This document shows, one piece after another, positions 33,233 through 36,570 of a stretch of 36,570 nucleotides of DNA. This stretch comes from Xenococcaceae cyanobacterium MO_167.B27 (lineage in GTDB: Bacteria; Cyanobacteriota; Cyanobacteriia; Cyanobacteriales; Xenococcaceae), in contig JASJCP010000032.1 of the NCBI GenBank assembly GCA_030065935.1, forward strand, positions 1 through 36,570, in the 5' to 3' direction. A model generated the notes under the pieces. That model made no database searches. It saw only the letters and a program-made list of their open reading frames with translations, and was not told where the DNA came from. The position numbers were made by a program, and so were the translations under genes. Numbering within the stretch: position 1 is the first letter of the stretch; each line of letters begins with the position of its first letter.

Positions 33233-34039
33233 TTATTTGATTCCCGTGGCTCGATAGATAACAGCAGTTACAGCACCATCTGGATTATTTTTGACATTAT
33301 GAAAATCATTTAATCCAGCAGACAAAGATTCAGAATCTTTATTGAATTTTTCTACTATCTGGGGAATTGTGGGAGCTAACCAAGAACTTACATAGTCGAT
33401 GAAACCTGTAACTTTTTTGGGATCTTGACGGGAAAAATAGTGAAATGTCAGAGCATTATTTACTACTGTTTTAAATCCAGATTGAGTTAATAAATTACCT
33501 AAAGATTGTCCCATATAAGGATTTCCTCCAGATTGAATTAACAGTTCACACAAGCTATAGTTTAAATTAAGATAATTTTCTGAGTCTGGACTAATCACAA
33601 TAGTACGGTAGTCAGTTTCAGTGAGGGTAATTGTTCCTCCTGGTTTTAAAACTCTGATTGCTTCTTGGAGGACTTTTAAAGGATTAGAAAGATGTTCTAA
33701 AAACCAGATAGCATAGACATGATCAAAACTATTGTCTTGCCAAGGTAAGTTACTAGCATTCCCAATTTTTAAATCTGCATCTAATCCCAACTGTTTCAGA
33801 TGTTGACTAGCAAAATTAATTTGTTTGGCTTCTAGATCAATTCCTGAGAACTTTAAGCCAGGAAAAGCTGTACCTAAAATTCCTAATACTGCACCTGCAC
33901 CACAGCCAATTTCTAGTAAGCTTTCCCCAGAATTGTAATTAATATCTCGCACAATTAAATCATTCTTCCAGTATTCTGCTTGCTGAATTAATCTTTTTTG
34001 TTCGTCATCAGAATAACCATGTATGTAATCCATATTCAT
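33233..34039 (-). CDS. Class I SAM-dependent methyltransferase
   Basis: I prefer the start at 34039 (MNMDYIHGYS), which gives 268 residues. A longer frame from 34063 would overlap the MoxR gene and adds no conserved sequence. Motif I is LLEIGCGAGAV, motif II carries the acidic SGIDLEAKQ, and a DNSFDHVYAIWFLEHL segment and VLKPGGTITLTE complete the Methyltransf_11/UbiE-like Rossmann fold. The first residues YIHGYSDDEQKRL are typical of small-molecule or lipid methyltransferases of this group. The substrate is not predictable. It starts eight bases after the MoxR stop, so it is co-transcribed with it. Confidence 0.87.
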   Translation of the reverse strand: MNMDYIHGYSDDEQKRLIQQAEYWKNDLIVRDINYNSGESLLEIGCGAGAVLGILGTAFPGLKFSGIDLEAKQINFASQHLKQLGLDADLKIGNASNLPWQDNSFDHVYAIWFLEHLSNPLKVLQEAIRVLKPGGTITLTETDYRTIVISPDSENYLNLNYSLCELLIQSGGNPYMGQSLGNLLTQSGFKTVVNNALTFHYFSRQDPKKVTGFIDYVSSWLAPTIPQIVEKFNKDSESLSAGLNDFHNVKNNPDGAVTAVIYRATGIK

Positions 34040-34046
34040 AATTAAA

Positions 34047-34979
34047 TTACCTTGGAACAGCAACTTGTTGTAAAATAGATGCGATCGCGTTATCTATTTC
34101 TACTCCATCTAATTGGGCTTCTGGTTGTAAAATTAAACGGTGACGCAAGAGAGGAAGTGCTACTGCTTTAATGTCATCTGGAGTAACATAGTCTCTTTCG
34201 GATAACCAACTATAAGCTTTTGCAGCTTGTAACCAAGATACCGCAGATCGAGGTGATGCACCTAAAGCGAGATCGGGATGTTTGCGTGTTCTTTCTATAA
34301 GTGCTAGTAAGTAATCTAGGATATTTTCTTCTACTTGTACTTGTTGTACTTGTTCGCGCCAGGCAATAATATCTTCAACAGTTGCAATAGGTTGCAGTTT
34401 TTCTAAATCAACTCTTTTGGCTTTAAATCCTGCTTGAGAATTTTGCAACATCTGTTTTTCTGCTGCTGTTTCAGGATAGTCTATTACTAGTTTAAAGAGA
34501 AAGCGATCGAGTTGTGCTTCTGGTAAAGGATAAGTACCCTCAAATTCTAAAGAGTTTTGAGTCGCTACTACCCAAAATAGTGGTGGTAAAGCAATAGTCT
34601 CTCCATCTAATGTTATTTGCTGTTCTTCCATTGCCTCTAGGAGTGCAGATTGAGTTTTGGGAGGGGTGCGATTAATCTCGTCAGCGAGTAATATTTCTGT
34701 AAAGATTGGTCCTTTTTTCAGACTAAAGCTGCGACTATTAAGATCGAAGATATTTGTTCCTAAAATATCTGAAGGGAGAATATCAGGTGTGAGTTGAATG
34801 CGTCGAAAATCCGCAGCAATAAGCCGAGATAATACCTTAACGAGTAAAGTTTTTCCTGTTCCTGGTACTCCTTCTATAATGACATGACCGCCACTGAGTA
34901 AGGCAACTAACAACTGTTGCACTATATTAGATTGTCCGATAATAATCTTGTTGATCGCTTCTGTGAGGGTATCTAGCAT
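34047..34979 (-). CDS. MoxR family AAA+ ATPase
   Basis: This 310-residue protein has Walker A GVPGTGKT at 37-44 and the MoxR-specific Walker B region EILLADEINRTPPKTQ, followed by SALLEAMEEQQ. Sensor 1 is in FWVVATQNS, and the C-terminal lid carries LGASPRSAVSWLQAAKA. MoxR ATPases are thought to act as chaperones for assembly of multi-subunit or metal-containing enzymes together with vWA/DUF58 proteins. It is the first gene of a minus-strand group that ends with the DUF58 gene. The intervening methyltransferase and fragment gene make this arrangement looser than the usual adjacent pair. Confidence 0.92.
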   Translation of the reverse strand: MLDTLTEAINKIIIGQSNIVQQLLVALLSGGHVIIEGVPGTGKTLLVKVLSRLIAADFRRIQLTPDILPSDILGTNIFDLNSRSFSLKKGPIFTEILLADEINRTPPKTQSALLEAMEEQQITLDGETIALPPLFWVVATQNSLEFEGTYPLPEAQLDRFLFKLVIDYPETAAEKQMLQNSQAGFKAKRVDLEKLQPIATVEDIIAWREQVQQVQVEENILDYLLALIERTRKHPDLALGASPRSAVSWLQAAKAYSWLSERDYVTPDDIKAVALPLLRHRLILQPEAQLDGVEIDNAIASILQQVAVPR

Positions 34980-35225
34980 AAAGCAATAAATAATAAGTGG
35001 TCGCTACAATAGTTTAGAACTGAGAAGATCAATGCGGTGCTATATCCTGTTCTTCACCCAAGGAAGTCCTATAGCAGTCGAACTATAGATTAGCCTATGC
35101 TATTAATTGAATGGTATCCGCGAAGAGGGAATCGCCCTTACAGGGTTTTTATATCCTAAACCTCAAAGGTATTGCTATATTATTTTGCTATCCACGAAAA
35201 CTTGTTTGCACTTTAAGTATTTCCT
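34980..35225. other. Spacer between the MoxR gene and the tnpB remnant
   Basis: This stretch holds the MoxR promoter region, a CTATAG-CAGTCGAA-CTATAG dyad at about 35070-35089 and a small AGGG-AATCG-CCCT hairpin near 35127-35139. No gene is seen. Confidence 0.45.
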
Positions 35226-35400
35226 ATTGAACCTCCCTCGTCTCTCACGAGGGATTCCCTTTTAGACTCTATCTCACGGCAATAGCCCCCGACAGAACGC
35301 CATCACAGGGCTGTTTGGTCACGGGCGCACCGACCGCAACTAATCCTCTATTACGTACAACCTCGTGCCTCTGCTACATCTGTGTCCTGTTCGTATCCGC
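35226..35400 (-). ncRNA. Candidate omega RNA / right end of the tnpB element
   Basis: In IS200/IS605 elements the guide RNA overlaps the 3' end of tnpB and stops at the right end. Here the minus strand past the zinc ribbon is GC-rich and structured. It ends in the hairpin CCCTCGT-CTCTC-ACGAGGG (35235-35253) next to TTGAA. The position and terminal hairpin fit; expression is unlikely to matter in a broken element. Confidence 0.35.
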
Positions 35401-35629
35401 ACTCAGGACAAAAATGTATTCTTACATTTAATTCTTTTTTCCCAGTATGAGTACCGCAATTAGGGCAGATTTGAGATGTAAAATCTTTATTTACTTTTGC
35501 AAAGAAGGTATCTGTAAGGAAGCACACATACTCTAATATCTCGAAGAATTGACCCAATCCCATATCAAGAGATTGTAAGCTGAATATACCTTTACTCCAT
35601 CCCCCCTTTAGTTCCCCCCACCTCTCCAA
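35269..35629 (-). pseudogene. tnpB C-terminal fragment with frameshift
   Basis: From SKGIFSLQSLDMGLGQFFEI (about base 35596 downward) the sequence is TnpB. It includes the zinc ribbon CPNCGTHTGKKELNVRIHFC with the second CPECG pair, and the last RuvC aspartate in DTDVAEA. The open frame stops at 35351 after ARGCT. Dropping one base near 35365 restores the usual TnpB tail EVVRNRGLVAVG, which then stays open to a stop at 35269-35271. That reveals a one-base insertion. The first residues of the open frame (MERWGELKGG) come from the inserted palindromic element, not from tnpB. Confidence 0.8.
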
Positions 35630-35823
35630 ACCTCTCCAATATAAAAAAAACTATTCCTCTGTCTTCCCCCCTGTAGGGGGGATAGAGGGGGGTGGAGGGG
35701 CTGCGACTGATGTCCCACCTCCCTATAATCCCTCCTGAAAGGAGGGATACGATTGTATCTCCCCTGTAGGGGAGATTATAGAGGGGTAGGGGGACTTATA
35801 GCGGGTAGGGGGGTAGGGGGGAT
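35599..35823. mobile_element. MITE-like 225-base G/C-run element inserted in tnpB
   Basis: The block starts with ATCCCCCCT and ends with its inverted copy AGGGGGGAT. It splits tnpB precisely between the IFVE and SKGIFSLQ segments. Inside are three perfect hairpins: CCCCCC-TGTA-GGGGGG (35666-35681), ATCCCTCCT-GAA-AGGAGGGAT (35728-35748) and ATCTCCCC-TGTA-GGGGAGAT (35757-35776). It has no coding capacity. Terminal inverted repeats and small size suggest a MITE moved by another transposase. Confidence 0.6.
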
Positions 35824-35930
35824 TCTACAAATATCATTCCTACTCCCTCACATAATTGATGAGCAAGTCTGAAATGATAGTCTTTTCTTCTATTAGCTAC
35901 TGCTTCATGTAATAGGGTTACTTTGAAGTT
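35822..35930 (-). pseudogene. tnpB central fragment
   Basis: An open minus-strand stretch without a start codon encodes KVTLLHEAVANRRKDYHFRL followed by AHQLCEGVGMIFVE. This is the conserved TnpB region H-x2-V-x-N-x-R-x-D-x2-H ending at the IFVE segment that carries the second RuvC acidic residue. It is collinear with the C-terminal fragment after removal of the inserted element. Its upstream edge is the junction with the metalloprotease sequence at about 35924-35935. Confidence 0.75.
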
Positions 35931-35966
35931 GATTCTAATGCTGGTTCTATTACTGCTACCAGTATT

Positions 35967-36570
35967 ATGGACTTGTATCGTGTTTCGGTAGAAAGTGAAA
36001 TTTTAGGCATAACAACTTTAACCGAGGGAAAAGCAGCAACTTTTGCCCTTGATAAGCTCGTCTCTGAGTTAGCTTTTGCTACAGGAGCAGACTATCAAGC
36101 TAGTCACTGGATAAATACTGTTCTAGATAGTGGCTTAGGGATTATGAATCCTACATTGGGTCTAGGTGAAAGATGGTCGATATCTGATAATGATCTTACA
36201 GTAATGGATGCGATAGGTTGGGATATAGACTATACAGCAGAAATAGATTTAGAAGCTTTATATAGTTCCGCTCAGTTAACTGTCGAAAATGCTGCCATAG
36301 TAGATCGAGTTAGTGACATTGACACTATTTTAAATACAGAAGCTTATAACTGGAGTAGTCGTAGTAGCACCTCTTCTAGTACTGGCTGGTGGCAAACTGG
36401 ATATTGGTCAACCTATGACATAGAGGATGATACTGTTACGACTTCATCTGAATCTAGCATTAGTGATTTATTAAGCCAAAGCAGCACAACAGAAGAAGAT
36501 ACTCTCCTGACAACAAATACAGAAGAATCTAATAATAGCTATGATTTATCTGGTGATCATAATTCTTGGG
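35967..36570 (+). CDS. 5'-truncated metalloprotease-like protein, runs off the right edge
   Basis: An open frame from 35916 (first ATG 35967) continues past the window end. The stretch SHWINTVLDSGLGIMNPTLG and the following DLTVMDAIGWDI match the end of the catalytic region of a cyanobacterial exported metalloprotease family (NF038122-like). In that family the HExxH zinc site lies upstream of this part. No such site exists here because the sequence changes to tnpB at about 35930, so the gene has lost its front. A long Ser/Thr/Glu-rich tail with a WWQTGYWSTYD cluster follows. It looks like a surface-protein linker. Whether the remaining part is translated is doubtful. Confidence 0.6.
   Translation, partial: MDLYRVSVESEILGITTLTEGKAATFALDKLVSELAFATGADYQASHWINTVLDSGLGIMNPTLGLGERWSISDNDLTVMDAIGWDIDYTAEIDLEALYSSAQLTVENAAIVDRVSDIDTILNTEAYNWSSRSSTSSSTGWWQTGYWSTYDIEDDTVTTSSESSISDLLSQSSTTEEDTLLTTNTEESNNSYDLSGDHNSW

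Larger units (their letters stand above)
35226..35930 (-). mobile_element. Decayed IS200/IS605-type (tnpB-only) element
   Basis: Two pieces of one minus-strand tnpB gene can be read. A central helical piece lies at about 35822-35930 and a C-terminal zinc-ribbon piece at about 35269-35600. Between them sits a 225-base palindromic G/C-run insertion. A right-end-like hairpin follows the coding end at 35235-35253 beside TTGAA. The first half of tnpB and the left end are missing; at that side the element joins a truncated metalloprotease gene. No tnpA is present. The element is dead. Confidence 0.75.

Noticed and set aside
34040-34063. Longer start for the methyltransferase overlapping the MoxR gene
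   Set aside because: The extra residues (MLFQGNLI) are not conserved-looking, and the second Met gives a non-overlapping start eight bases after the MoxR stop.

Overview
The window looks like a chromosomal segment of a cyanobacterium. The DNA is AT-rich and carries many HIP1 octamers (GCGATCGC). It encodes an FtsH2-type thylakoid protease, a Synechocystis-type manganese ABC transporter (MntC/A/B), a ClpC-type unfoldase, a PEP-CTERM protein and a small cupredoxin. Spacers hold several seven-base tandem arrays of the cyanobacterial STRR kind. I cannot name the genus; a unicellular, baeocyte-forming or filamentous species would all fit.

Layout. 1-2375: two unrecognised genes and a hairpin-containing spacer. 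2376-2457: tRNA-Leu(CAA). 2588-4668: a GldG-like/DUF4340 pair. 4885-7749: a hybrid sensor kinase. 8004-10813: mntC-mntA-mntB on the minus strand. 11385-18096: a tight four-gene minus-strand operon (Old Yellow Enzyme-family flavoprotein with an Fe-S motif, di-heme cytochrome c, membrane protein, pentapeptide-membrane-patatin fusion). It faces a divergent lipoprotein di-heme cytochrome at 18625-20754. 20755-21414: mobile-element debris and palindromes. 21415-22341: a PEP-CTERM protein. 22428-27044: a divergent ClpC-like/FtsH pair. 27464-28365: a probable nucleotidyltransferase/XRE toxin-antitoxin pair. 28437-31256: AI-2E transporter-family protein, lipoprotein hydrolase, cupredoxin. 31348-34979: MoxR ATPase, methyltransferase, a short family fragment and DUF58. 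35226-35930: a decayed IS200/IS605-type tnpB, itself split by a MITE-like G-rich element. It abuts a 5'-truncated metalloprotease gene that runs off the right edge.

The most interesting part is 11385-20754. Two homologous di-heme enzymes of the CCP/MauG/RoxA type, a flavin ene-reductase-like protein and a membrane-embedded patatin lipase lie together. Known bacterial relatives of such di-heme proteins oxygenate unsaturated lipids (rubber oxygenases RoxA/RoxB; the Pseudomonas aeruginosa oleate 10S-dioxygenase/diol synthase pair). A lipid-release, oxygenation and reduction pathway is therefore a reasonable but unproven reading. Other notable items are a ClpC-like unfoldase lacking the middle domain, the candidate toxin-antitoxin pair with its own inverted repeat, and the nested mobile-element wreckage at the right edge.
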